Shown here: in pieces, positions 14,396 to 22,653 of the stretch
How positions within the stretch are numbered: position 1 is the stretch's first letter
Layout of the letters: the number at the start of each line of letters is the position of its first letter
NCBI GenBank assembly: GCA_945862325.1
Contig: CAMAXZ010000006.1
Span: 1-64,000, forward strand
Length of the DNA: 64,000 nucleotides
Origin: Klebsiella pneumoniae
GTDB taxonomy: Bacteria > Myxococcota_A > UBA796 > SXON01
Direction of reading: 5' to 3'
The notes under the pieces: generated by a model
The model's database searches: none
Told to the model about the DNA's origin: nothing
Seen by the model: only the letters and a program-made list of their open reading frames with translations
Program-made: the position numbers and the translations under genes

Positions 14396-16393
14396 ATGAC
14401 GACCGTACCCGCCCCGCCTCCCTCGCGCGAGCAGCTCCTCTACTGGCTCCACGAGGCCGCCGAGATCGAGCACCACCTCATGTGTTGCTACCTCTACGCG
14501 GCGTTCAGCTTGAAGCGCACGGACCCGCGCTGGACCGCGGCGCAGAGGGAGGCGGTCGCGCGTTGGCGCGCCACCCTCACGGGGGTGGCGCTCGAGGAGA
14601 TGACCCACCTCTGCCTGGTTGGCAACCTGTTCTCCGCGCTCGGCGCCACGCCCAACTTCCAGAGGCCGCCACTGCCGGTCGACGCCGGCCCGTATCCGGC
14701 CGGCTTCGTGATCCGCCTGGCGCCGTTCTGCGCGGCGACCCTCGAACACTTCACCTTCTTGGAGCGCCCGCACGGCGAGGACGTTCACGACGGCGCCGGC
14801 TTCGTGCCCGGCGACTCCTACCGGCGCGTGGTGCCGGCCGAGCGCCTCAGCCCTGGCCCGCGCGACTACGCCACCGTGGGCGAGCTCTACGAGACGCTCG
14901 CCCACTCGCTCGACGACTGCGCCGAAACCTTGGGGGAAGCCGCCCTGTTCATCGGGGACCCTCGGCTTCAGGTGGACGGGGCGCTCGCGCCGTTGCCGGG
15001 CGTGACGGCGGTGACCGACCTCGCGACCGCCCGCGCGGCGATCCACACCATCGTGTTGCAGGGCGAAGGCGCCGGCGCGGAACACGCCAATTCGCACTTC
15101 TCCCGGTTCCGCGGCATGGTCGACGAGCTCGCGACGCTGACCGCGGCGGATCCGAACTTCGAACCGGCGCATCCCGCGGCGACCAACCCGGTGATGAACG
15201 CGCCGGTCCAATCGAGCAGCGAGCGGGTCCACATCGCCGAGCCGCGCCTCGCGCGGTGGGTCGACATCGGAAACGCGCTCTACACCACCTCGTTGCGCTG
15301 CCTGCTCCAGGGCTTCGTGGAGACGGATCGCGCGTCCAAGGCGACGTGGTTGTCCGCGAGCTTCGCGCTGATGCGGTCGATGGTGCCGGTCGGGGAGGGC
15401 CTCGCCGCCCGGCCCGCCGGGGAGAGCCCCAGGCCGCACGCCGGGTTCACGTTCACGCCGCTTCGGACCTTGGCGGCGCTCCCCTCGGCCGCGGCCGCCG
15501 GGGTCGTCGCGGAGCGGATGGGACAGCTGCGGGCGCGCGCGCAGGCGCTTCCCGTGGTGCCCGTCGAAGGGGAGGGGACGTCGGCGTGGACGGCCGTCGT
15601 GCGGGTCTTGGAGCAGCAGGAGACCGCGCTCCGTGCGCTCTCCGGCGCGGCCCTGGCGCCCGCGACCGCCGTCACGGCGGCCTCCGTGGCGCCGGCCTCG
15701 GTGGTGCCGGCCTCCGTGGCGCCGGCCCCCGCCGCGGCGACGCCGGCCGCGGCGCCGCCGCCGGTCGAGGTGGTGCCGGGCCAGCGCGCGACGGTGCACT
15801 TCGAAGGGCGGCGGTGCATCCACTCGCGACACTGCGTCCTCGACGCCCCGACGGTGTTCAAGGCCAACACCCCGGGCGAATGGATCTACCCGGACACCGT
15901 GGACGTCGAGGTCCTCGTCGGCGTGGCCAACAACTGCCCGTCCGGCGCGATCCGCCTGATCCGTCACGATGGGGGGCCTGACGAGGCGGCGCCTCCGGTG
16001 AACACGATCCGCGTCCGTGAGAACGGGCCGTACGCGGTCCACGCGCCGCTCACCCTGGCCCACCAGGACGACGGGTTCCGCGCCACGTTGTGTCGTTGTG
16101 GCCAGTCGCGACGCAAGCCCTGGTGCGACGGTTCGCACGCGGCCGCCGGTTTCGTCGCGAGCGGCGAGCCTCCGTCCGGGGCTGTCGACCCTCTGCCGAC
16201 ACGCGACGGCCCCGTCGACATCACCCCGGTCCGCGACGGGCCGCTCCACCTGCGCGGCAACGTCGAGATCTTTGCCGGTACGGGCCGGGTCGTCGCGCGC
16301 GTGACGGAGGCGCGTCTGTGCCGCTGCGGTGCGTCGAAGAACAAGCCCTTCTGCGACCTCTCCCACGTCGGCGCCGGGTTTCGGGCGGATTGA
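14396..16393 (+). CDS. Ferritin-like / [4Fe-4S] / double CDGSH fusion protein
   Basis: 665 residues. Residues about 10-240 are a ferritin-like domain of the VioB/iminophenylpyruvate-dimer-synthase type, with metal ligands at Glu23/Glu25-His26 and Glu67-Glu68/His71 (ALEEMTHL). An Ala/Pro/Val-rich repeat linker covers about 420-460. Then comes a mono-cluster ferredoxin-like domain (Fer4_19 type, CIHSRHCVLDAPTVF, later NNCPSGAIRL; about 465-525). Two CDGSH-type modules end the protein: CRCGQSRRKPWCDGSH (about 565-580) and CRCGASKNKPFCDLSH (about 640-657), the second with Leu for Gly. Three cluster types on one chain with a di-metal domain suggest an oxidase or iron/redox sensor. Substrate unknown. 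Confidence 0.88.
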   Translation: MTTVPAPPPSREQLLYWLHEAAEIEHHLMCCYLYAAFSLKRTDPRWTAAQREAVARWRATLTGVALEEMTHLCLVGNLFSALGATPNFQRPPLPVDAGPYPAGFVIRLAPFCAATLEHFTFLERPHGEDVHDGAGFVPGDSYRRVVPAERLSPGPRDYATVGELYETLAHSLDDCAETLGEAALFIGDPRLQVDGALAPLPGVTAVTDLATARAAIHTIVLQGEGAGAEHANSHFSRFRGMVDELATLTAADPNFEPAHPAATNPVMNAPVQSSSERVHIAEPRLARWVDIGNALYTTSLRCLLQGFVETDRASKATWLSASFALMRSMVPVGEGLAARPAGESPRPHAGFTFTPLRTLAALPSAAAAGVVAERMGQLRARAQALPVVPVEGEGTSAWTAVVRVLEQQETALRALSGAALAPATAVTAASVAPASVVPASVAPAPAAATPAAAPPPVEVVPGQRATVHFEGRRCIHSRHCVLDAPTVFKANTPGEWIYPDTVDVEVLVGVANNCPSGAIRLIRHDGGPDEAAPPVNTIRVRENGPYAVHAPLTLAHQDDGFRATLCRCGQSRRKPWCDGSHAAAGFVASGEPPSGAVDPLPTRDGPVDITPVRDGPLHLRGNVEIFAGTGRVVARVTEARLCRCGASKNKPFCDLSHVGAGFRAD

Positions 16394-16411
16394 CGGACCG
16401 ACCCGCCGAGT

Positions 16412-16435
16412 GAAGCCCGAGCGTCCCTCGGCTTC
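16412..16435 (+). terminator. Possible terminator hairpin after the fusion gene
   Basis: GAAGCCCGAG-CGTC-CCTCGGCTTC forms a 9-bp stem with one bulged C, 19 nt after the stop codon. There is no T-tract, so this is a weak call. The remaining bases to 16593, between convergent genes, show nothing else. Confidence 0.35.
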
Positions 16436-16593
16436 GTGGCGACCCGTGGTCCACAGCGTGGCGCGCCCGCCGCGGACGGTTGGCCGCCGGTGCCGCCCGG
16501 GCCCGGTATGGCACCTTGACCCCCTTGTTCGACGGTCTGTTCCTGACCACGGCCCCCCTCGACACCGGCATTCCGCGCTATCGCCATCATGGG

Positions 16594-17934
16594 TCAGTCT
16601 TTCTGTTTACCCTCGTCACGTTCGACGATCGAGGCCACGAAAGCGCTGTCCGTGCGCGTCAGTCGGATGGATGCGCCGAGGGCGTCGCAGAGGGTGCGGG
16701 TGATGGTGAGCCCGCGCCCCGGGACGATTCCGTCAGGCCGTCCCGGGCCGTCGTCGCGCACATCGATCACGTATCGGCCGGCGACGCAGGACAACACGAT
16801 GCCCACGTGCCGGGCGCCGTGACGGATCGCGTTCTCGCTCAGGTTGGCGACCGCCCTGGCGAGCGCGACGGCGTCCGTGTCCCGCCACAGGGGGTCGTCG
16901 GGTACCGCGCCTTCCACCGCGACACCCGCCTGATCGCCGACCGCCTTCGCGCGCGCGACGACGCTCGCCACGACGTCGCACACGTTCGTGGGCGCGCGGC
17001 GGATGTCGCCGCCTTTCACGCGCGTGAGCACCTCGAGGTTCTCCACCAGGGCCCCGAGATAGGTGGCGTCTCGTGACGCGTCTGCGACGGCGCTGTGCAC
17101 ATGGGCGCCGCTCTCCCGCCGGGCGCGTTCCAGCGCGAGGCTCAAGGCTGTCACGGGCGTGCGCAGGTCGTGCGCAACATCGCGTAGGTGCTCGCGCAGC
17201 GCCAACTGGGTGGCCCGTTCGCGCAGCGCCGCCGCCGTCAAGCGCTCGTGGGACGTCACCAGGGCACGTGCGAGGACCCCCATGTCGTCGAGCACGTCGA
17301 AGCGGCCGCCTTCCGCGGTGGGGGGGACGAAGCTCTGCTCGCCGACGTTCTCCGCCGCGTGGGCCAAGAGCGTCACCTGACGGGCGAGTGGGCGCACCGC
17401 GACCCAGCATGCGACGGCAAACGCAAGGCTCGAACCCAAGAAGATCATCCCGATGAGCGCCACCCCCGCCCGGCGCCTGCCGCCGCCCGGCACGATCTCG
17501 AGCGCCGCATAGGCGCAGCCCGGCGTGTCGTCCGCGACCCGCAACACCAACGTGCTGCCCCCGAACCCCCAGAGCGAGATGTCCGCGGCGCGCGAAGCCC
17601 CGGCGACCACGGCGTCCATCGGCGCAGGGGTCGGCAGGCCGTCTCTCGCGCGGCCTTGTTCGTCGAAGGTGCGCACGTGAATCCGCGCCAGGTGCGGCGG
17701 GCCGATCACGGCGGCTCGGCCGGTCGTGCACGACCGCTTCCAGGCGGCCGCGAACACGGGGGATTGTTCGGCGCGCTCCAGGAGTGTACGCGTCTGCTCC
17801 ACGGACACCGCTCGCACCATGACCGCGGTGGAAAGCCCGGCGCACGTCATCGCCGTCACCACGATTCGGACGGTCAGACTGCGGACTCCGAACGACGGAG
17901 GCCGCGACGCATCCGGAGCTCGACGGGACGTCAT
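16594..17934 (-). CDS. Membrane sensor histidine kinase
   Basis: 446 residues. Transmembrane segments lie at about 20-42 and 155-180 (VALIGMIFLGSSLAFAVACWVA), flanking a periplasmic sensor region of about 110 residues with two cysteines. A HAMP-like linker, then HisKA with His255 (LRDVAHDLRTPVTALSLAL) and an HATPase with N box NLSENAIRHG and G box DDGPGRPDG follow. The ATG at 17934 is chosen over 17961 because it overlaps the response regulator stop by 4 bp. It is the last gene of a five-gene operon and is surely the partner of the regulator encoded before it. Confidence 0.93.
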   Translation of the reverse strand: MTSRRAPDASRPPSFGVRSLTVRIVVTAMTCAGLSTAVMVRAVSVEQTRTLLERAEQSPVFAAAWKRSCTTGRAAVIGPPHLARIHVRTFDEQGRARDGLPTPAPMDAVVAGASRAADISLWGFGGSTLVLRVADDTPGCAYAALEIVPGGGRRRAGVALIGMIFLGSSLAFAVACWVAVRPLARQVTLLAHAAENVGEQSFVPPTAEGGRFDVLDDMGVLARALVTSHERLTAAALRERATQLALREHLRDVAHDLRTPVTALSLALERARRESGAHVHSAVADASRDATYLGALVENLEVLTRVKGGDIRRAPTNVCDVVASVVARAKAVGDQAGVAVEGAVPDDPLWRDTDAVALARAVANLSENAIRHGARHVGIVLSCVAGRYVIDVRDDGPGRPDGIVPGRGLTITRTLCDALGASIRLTRTDSAFVASIVERDEGKQKD

Positions 17935-18626
17935 GGCACGAGCCGCCAGCCGACGCCCCACACGGTCTGGATGTGAAGGGCCGCGGCGGGGCCGAGCTTG
18001 GTGCGAAGTCTCGACACGTGCACATCCACGGCACGTTCGCTCTCTGCGCCCTGCGCGGGGAGGGCGTGCTCCAAGAGCGTCGTCCGCGAGACGGCGCGCC
18101 CCGGGCGCGCCAGCAGGTACGTAAGCACGAGCCGCTCGGTCGGGGTGAGATCGACCGAAGCTTCGCCGCGTCGCACGTCACCGTCGATGAGGGCGACCAC
18201 GACATCGCCGAGCGTGACGGTCTTCACCGCCGGTTCGACCTTGCAACGGGTGTGAATCCGCGCGACGAGCTCCGCCATGAAAAAGGGCTTGGCCAGAAAG
18301 TCGGCCGCGCCCTGTCGAAACGCCTCGAGCCGCGTGTCGAGGTCGGCCCGCGCGGTCAGGACGATGACGAGCGTCGCCGGCTGTGTCGTGAGGCGAGGCA
18401 GGAGGTCGAGCGCGTCACCGTCGCCGAGGCCGAGGTCCAGAACAATCACCTCGTGGATGCCCCTGACCGGGCCCGGCGCCTGCCCCCCGGACTCACGACG
18501 GCGCGCCACTTCCTTGACCAAGGCTTGTTTTGTTTGCACCAACGCGACGTCGAACCCGTGGGACTGTAGACCGCGCACCAGCTCCGACGCGACCCGTCGA
18601 TCGTCTTCGGCGACCAGAACTCTCAC
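17931..18626 (-). CDS. OmpR-family response regulator
   Basis: 231 residues from GTG 18626. The receiver domain has the acidic pocket EDD (7-9), phosphoacceptor Asp64 (VIVLDLGLGDGDAL) and the conserved Lys in FLAKPF. The receiver carries an unusual insertion (RRRESGGQAPGPVRG, about 42-56). The C-terminal winged helix (LTPTERLVLTYLLARPG; VDVHVSRLRTKLG; IQTVWGVGWRLVP) is OmpR/PhoB type. It overlaps both neighbours by 4 bp. It probably controls its own operon and other targets in response to the kinase. Confidence 0.94.
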   Translation of the reverse strand: MRVLVAEDDRRVASELVRGLQSHGFDVALVQTKQALVKEVARRRESGGQAPGPVRGIHEVIVLDLGLGDGDALDLLPRLTTQPATLVIVLTARADLDTRLEAFRQGAADFLAKPFFMAELVARIHTRCKVEPAVKTVTLGDVVVALIDGDVRRGEASVDLTPTERLVLTYLLARPGRAVSRTTLLEHALPAQGAESERAVDVHVSRLRTKLGPAAALHIQTVWGVGWRLVP

Positions 18627-19903
18627 GGCCTCGCCAGGCCCGTGCGCGCCCGGTACAGCCGAAAGCCGGCCTCCGTCGGGGGGCGCGCGTAGAACAACAC
18701 GAACGCCTCCCGCTCGCCGAGAAAGTACTCGGGGTCCATACGGTTCAGTGTCGTCGCGGACGACAGCAACCTGGGCTCGCCGGTGCCCAGGTTCACGAGC
18801 CACGTCTCTGCCGGGAACGATCCGGGCGCGCGACCGCAGGTAGCGTCGGCGTCGGCGTCGCAGTCCGTACCATCGAGCACGATGTAGCTGGCGAACTGCT
18901 CGCCCTCCCACGCGAACGGCTCGAAGGAGGCGGCCATCATCGGCACGGCGAAGGCGCTCGGCTGGTCGATGGGCTGCGAGATACGAAACGGTGCGTCAGC
19001 GGTTGCTTGGCGGTAGACCGCGCCGGAGGAGGTCCTGTCGATGCCGCCGACGAGAAGCCGCTCGCCCGCGAGAACGGCCGGGAAGGAGTCGATGTGGTCG
19101 TGCTCCTCGTCGGTGATGGGAGTGGCCTCCGCCGTCGGGCCTTCAGCGTGCAGTGCTGCCACTTGCAATCGCCCCGCCGCGTCGTTGTAACCCCAAGCGA
19201 GCTCCGTGGTGCCGGGAAACCAGCGAAAGACGGTGAGGACGAACGAGGGGACGCCGTCGTTGAAGTCCACGGGCCCGCTGGTGAGCGGCCGGACCACCTC
19301 AGGTTCGAGGGCGTCGACCACGTGAATCTGTGGGCGTCCGGCGTCGTCGTTCTGCAAGAACGCGATGAGCGGCGCGGCCCGTTCGGGGTCGCGCGTCGGA
19401 TACGGGTAGAAGCGCTCCGGGTCGGCCGGGGTCGTGAGCCGCTCGACCGTCGCGGCGTCGGAGGCGGTGGGTCGCACCAGCAGGATCTCGCCGCCGGCAT
19501 CGATGGTGACGAAGAAGGCCCCACGTTCGTCTTCTCCCCACTGCGGCGCCGACGTGCTCGGAATGTCGTCGACGCGAAATCCACGTCCATCCGACGGAAG
19601 AAGCTCGGCGGTCAGCGGGTCGATGCCACAGCTCCACACGGGACCAGGAGTCACCCCGCCCGCGTCGGTGAGAATCTCCTGCCACACGACAAAGCGCATG
19701 TCGGGCGAGATCTCCAGGCTGAAGTAGCCGGCGTCCGGGTCGCCAATCCGCTGTTCGTCGACGATGAACGCCGGCTCTTGTGTTGGTTCTTCGGCGTCGT
19801 CGCCGACGGGCTGCGGGGAAGCGCAGGCCGCGAGGGTTGCGACCGCCGCCACGATGGATGTCACCCATGCGGGCCGGGCAGCGCTCGTTGTTGGTGAAGG
19901 CAT
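18623..19903 (-). CDS. Lipoprotein with TolB/WD40-like beta-propeller
   Basis: 426 residues. The signal VTSIVAAVATLAAC has a lipobox LAAC. The rest looks like a propeller built of repeated blades (PDMRFVVWQEI, APQWGEDERGAFFVTID, FRWFPGTTELAWGYN, FEPFAWEGEQFASYIVLD), similar to TolB/DPP-type blades. Cysteine pair CDADADATC may form a disulfide or bind metal. It lies directly before a two-component system with a GTGA overlap, so it may be an extracytoplasmic accessory to that sensor, or a target of it. Confidence 0.8.
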   Translation of the reverse strand: MPSPTTSAARPAWVTSIVAAVATLAACASPQPVGDDAEEPTQEPAFIVDEQRIGDPDAGYFSLEISPDMRFVVWQEILTDAGGVTPGPVWSCGIDPLTAELLPSDGRGFRVDDIPSTSAPQWGEDERGAFFVTIDAGGEILLVRPTASDAATVERLTTPADPERFYPYPTRDPERAAPLIAFLQNDDAGRPQIHVVDALEPEVVRPLTSGPVDFNDGVPSFVLTVFRWFPGTTELAWGYNDAAGRLQVAALHAEGPTAEATPITDEEHDHIDSFPAVLAGERLLVGGIDRTSSGAVYRQATADAPFRISQPIDQPSAFAVPMMAASFEPFAWEGEQFASYIVLDGTDCDADADATCGRAPGSFPAETWLVNLGTGEPRLLSSATTLNRMDPEYFLGEREAFVLFYARPPTEAGFRLYRARTGLARP

Positions 19904-19912
19904 GACGAGAGT

Positions 19913-20503
19913 CTACCGCCCATGCTTGTCGGCGGTGTTGCGGGAGCGGCCGTGGGCGACCCCGAGCACGCGCCGCTGGCCGCGGGGGTGTCCCTCGGCT
20001 TCACCAGCGCCTCCTTGGTGAGCCCCGACGGGCTCGGCGTCATCCGAGCGGGCGCGCGTCGTGCTCGCGAGTTCCGCGACCAGCCACAGCAGCATCGCGG
20101 CGCGCGCCGTCCACAGCGCGGTCCGCATCCAGTTGGTCGCGACCAGCACGTGGTGAGCGCGGGTGTCGAAACCACGGGCGAGCCTGGCATGCTGGGGGAC
20201 GGAGATGAACATCGTCACGGCCCACGGCGCGGCGGCCAGCAGGGCGCCGGCCCACACCGCCGATCGGGGCGCCACGTGGGGCGACTGGACGATCCACAGC
20301 GTCGCGCATGTGATCTCCCCCAGCATGAGGGGCGCGACCACGTACGTGATGAGTCGCGAGTGGGCCTCGTGGTAGGCGGGAAAATCGGGTTGCCCCACGC
20401 GGGCGAAGAGCGGGTAGGACACCACCTGTACGAGCCAGATCAAGCCAACGAGTGGGAGGGTGGTCGCGAGCTGCCCGACGAACGCGAACGTCGAGAGGTC
20501 CAC
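19913..20503 (-). CDS. Four-helix membrane protein, DUF1772-like
   Basis: 196 residues from GTG 20503, which lies 1 bp after the SDR stop. Four hydrophobic segments are visible (LATTLPLVGLIWLVQVVSYP; LITYVVAPLMLGEITCATLW; AVWAGALLAAAPWAVTMFI; MRTALWTARAAMLLWLVAE), with a His/Arg-rich loop SVPQHARLARGFD. This resembles DUF1772-type integral membrane proteins, whose role is unknown. The last 50 residues are polar and low in complexity (AEGHPRGQRR, RSRNTADKHGR), longer than the family usually has. Nine bp separate it from the propeller lipoprotein, so it belongs to the same operon. Confidence 0.72.
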   Translation of the reverse strand: MDLSTFAFVGQLATTLPLVGLIWLVQVVSYPLFARVGQPDFPAYHEAHSRLITYVVAPLMLGEITCATLWIVQSPHVAPRSAVWAGALLAAAPWAVTMFISVPQHARLARGFDTRAHHVLVATNWMRTALWTARAAMLLWLVAELASTTRARSDDAEPVGAHQGGAGEAEGHPRGQRRVLGVAHGRSRNTADKHGR

Positions 20504-20504
20504 G

Positions 20505-21257
20505 TCACCGTGCCCGGACAGTGCCGAGTCCGCCGTCGACCCCGTAGACCTGGCCGGTGATCCACGCGTGCCCCGGGTCCAACAAGTAGTCGACGAGGCT
20601 CGCGACGTCGTCGGGCTCACCGATGCGACCAAGGGCATGCATGGCCTCGGACGCCTTCAGCGAGGCCTCGTTGTCGACGATGCGCGCGGCGAGGGGGGTG
20701 CGAACCAACCCGGGGGCCACGGCGTTGACGCGCACGCCACGCGAGGCGTAGGTCGCGGCCGCCGAGCGCGTCAGTCCTTCGATGCCCGCCTTGGCAGCGG
20801 CGATCGCGTCGTGGTTGGCGAGGCCGAGGCGGGCCGCCGCCGACGACAGAAGGACGATGGACCCGCCGCCCGTCAGACCCATCGCGGGAGCCGCCGCGCG
20901 CACGACAGCGAACGCCGTCTGCAGATTGGTGGCGATGACGTTTCCCCAGTCGTCCGCCGAGGTGGAGTGGGCAGGCTTGAGCAGGATCGAACCGGCCAAG
21001 TTCACCGCGCCATCGAGTCGCCCGTGCCGTTCGACGATGCCCTTCACCGTCTCGCGCACAGCGTCGAAGTCGCGGGCGTCGAGCCGCGCGATGTCACCGC
21101 CGACGTCGGCGGCCAGCGCGGCGAGCTTCGCCTCGTCGCGGCCGGCGATGACGAGCTGGGCGCCTCGGGCGGACAGGCGACGGCACAGCGCCGACCCGAT
21201 CCCGCCGGAGGCGCCCACGACCATTACGACCGAGTGTGTGGGCTTCGTCGAGTTCAT
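20505..21257 (-). CDS. Short-chain dehydrogenase/reductase without the catalytic tyrosine
   Basis: 250 residues with the full SDR Rossmann fold: GASGGIGS (15-22), NLAGS (86-90), Ser138/139 and Lys156. In the Y-x-x-x-K motif the tyrosine position is Ile152 (HDAIAAAKAG), so ordinary SDR chemistry should be lost or altered. The C-terminus ITGQVYGVDGGLGT is normal. ATG 21257 fits the N-terminal strand, the upstream alternative adds an Arg-rich tail. First gene of the operon that ends with the two-component system, so it may have a sensing or non-canonical redox role. Confidence 0.88.
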   Translation of the reverse strand: MNSTKPTHSVVMVVGASGGIGSALCRRLSARGAQLVIAGRDEAKLAALAADVGGDIARLDARDFDAVRETVKGIVERHGRLDGAVNLAGSILLKPAHSTSADDWGNVIATNLQTAFAVVRAAAPAMGLTGGGSIVLLSSAAARLGLANHDAIAAAKAGIEGLTRSAAATYASRGVRVNAVAPGLVRTPLAARIVDNEASLKASEAMHALGRIGEPDDVASLVDYLLDPGHAWITGQVYGVDGGLGTVRAR

Positions 21258-21690
21258 GAGGCGCACCCTACGTCCTGATCGAGTTGTGGGCTTCGAGACG
21301 ACTCGTTGGACCATCGACTCGTCGCGTTCATCGAATATCTCGCAAGAGAGCCGCGCTTGCCGACGTATGGATGGACCGTTCGGGTTGGTAGTCGATCTCT
21401 CTCCGGCCGCCCGTGTCTGACGACTTCAGCGCCTGGCGGCCGAGGCGGCGCGTGATCAAGGTCGGCGCGTGGGTGGCCTCCCCGCGCGGACCGACGCATT
21501 ACTCCGGCGCGGGTCCACTCGCCGACGGACCTCGTTCGCGGCGCCCGGCGTGGCCGGCGCCATCGCGCAACTTCTTCAGTTCGCAGCCCAGACGTCGCCG
21601 CCGGTCGAACTCCGCAGCGGGTCGCCCGACGGGGCGCGGTCATGGGCGCGGCCCGGATATTGCTTGTCCACCTGCCCCACGGAGCGCACC
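21258..21690 (+). other. Intergenic region between divergent genes
   Basis: 433 bp between the SDR operon and the small lipoprotein gene. It must hold both promoters. I see no gene I can support, no convincing -35/-10 pair and no repeat. Short open frames here have the Arg/Ser/Pro composition of non-coding GC-rich DNA. A GGAG at 21680 is a plausible ribosome-binding site for the lipoprotein at 21691. Confidence 0.5.
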
Positions 21691-22092
21691 ATGTCTCAGG
21701 CCCTCATCCTCCTCGTCCTGACCGTCCTCACCGCCTGCACCCCCTCGGAGTCCGCGACATCCACGCCCGAGCTCACCTGTTCGGCGGTCGAGGCCGTGTG
21801 CGCCGACCGGGCCGTGGCGGACACGGCGGCGGGACCCGATGGCCTGAACGTCGCGGACATGGGCGGAGGCCTCGTCCACGTGATCCACACCAACTTCATG
21901 GCCTCGTGTTGCCTCGACTTCGAGGCCACGGCCACGCTGGGCGCCGAACGGATCGACGTGGCCTACGCCGAAGTGGGGGAACCCTGCGACTGCGTCTGCC
22001 CCTACTCGATGGGGTACGACATCACCGGCGTCCCAGCCGGCAGCTACACGGTGTGGGCGGGCGGCGCCAGCGCGGCGCTGATCGTCGAGTAG
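21691..22092 (+). CDS. Small Cys-rich lipoprotein
   Basis: 133 residues. ALILLVLTVLTAC is a classic lipoprotein signal with lipobox LTAC. The mature part holds cysteines in pairs (CSAVEAVC, SCCLDF, CDCVC), probably disulfides, and ends in a short beta-rich domain (GVPAGSYTVWAGGASAALIVE). No family recognised. A similar plan of signal plus small beta domain is common among myxobacterial surface lipoproteins. It is followed by the remains of a sigma factor gene. Confidence 0.75.
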   Translation: MSQALILLVLTVLTACTPSESATSTPELTCSAVEAVCADRAVADTAAGPDGLNVADMGGGLVHVIHTNFMASCCLDFEATATLGAERIDVAYAEVGEPCDCVCPYSMGYDITGVPAGSYTVWAGGASAALIVE

Positions 22093-22132
22093 CGCCGCGC
22101 CGCGCCCGGCGGACGATCAGAGCAGCTGCGGC

Positions 22133-22523
22133 TTGGCCGACACCTGCGACGACGCGTTCTTCGTCCCGGAGCCGTTGCCGGCCACGCCGTACTGGATCGC
22201 CCTGGCCGGGGTGCTCGGCACGGTCTACCTCGTGTTTCATCATGGCTTCACCCATCGGCGGCTGGCGCTCGCGGCGGAGGCGGAGCGGCTCGCCGCGCTC
22301 CTCGCCGGGCTGGTGCCCCGCGGTGCTCCACGCCCGCGCGCCGACCGCCGCGGAGACGAATTGGGCGCAAATCGTGGGCCTGTACGCCGCCTTGCTCACC
22401 CACCTCCCAACCCCGGTGGTGCGCATGAACGCCGCCGTGGCAGAGTCCATGCTGCGCGGCCCCGAAGCCGGCCTGGTCTGGATCGACCGCCTCCTCGAGG
22501 ACGCGGAGCTGGGCCGCGCGTGA
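22133..22523 (+). pseudogene. Decayed ECF sigma factor (SigJ/DUF6596 type), C-terminal part
   Basis: Two frames together match the long C-terminal region of ECF sigma factors. The first frame reads IALAGVLGTVYLVFHHGF then AAEAERLAALLAGLVP. About position 22320 the match jumps to another frame reading AETNWAQIVGLYAALLTHLP, VVRMNAAVAESMLRGPEAGL and LEDAELGRA, ending at 22523. The sigma-2 and sigma-4 domains that bind promoter DNA and RNA polymerase are absent. This is a gene remnant with at least one frameshift or deletion and a missing 5' half. Confidence 0.65.
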
Positions 22524-22545
22524 CACGCCCTCGCGCTGGGCGCCC

Positions 22546-22653
22546 CTACGGGGTCCGCTGCTCCAGCCGTTCCTCCAGCCCGATCGCGGCCGCCATCGCG
22601 TCGATCGCCTCGTGACGATCCAGGATCGTCCGCGCGTCCTCGGGGCCGTTCAC
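22546..22653 (-). CDS. Possible 35-residue ORF coupled to the LysR gene
   Basis: A GTG at 22653 overlaps the stop of the LysR gene by 4 bp and opens a 35-codon frame (ending EAIDAMAAAIGLEERLEQRTP) with the charged, helical composition of real protein. The overlap matches the style of true genes here. It is too short to assign and could be the head of a truncated gene. Confidence 0.3.
   Translation of the reverse strand: MNGPEDARTILDRHEAIDAMAAAIGLEERLEQRTP

Noticed and set aside
12416..16366. Very long open frame on the minus strand (over 1300 codons) antisense to the ferritin/CDGSH gene
   Set aside because: Composition is Arg/Gly/His-rich shadow sequence. Only its end is real (peroxiredoxin). 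Such frames are expected in GC-rich DNA.
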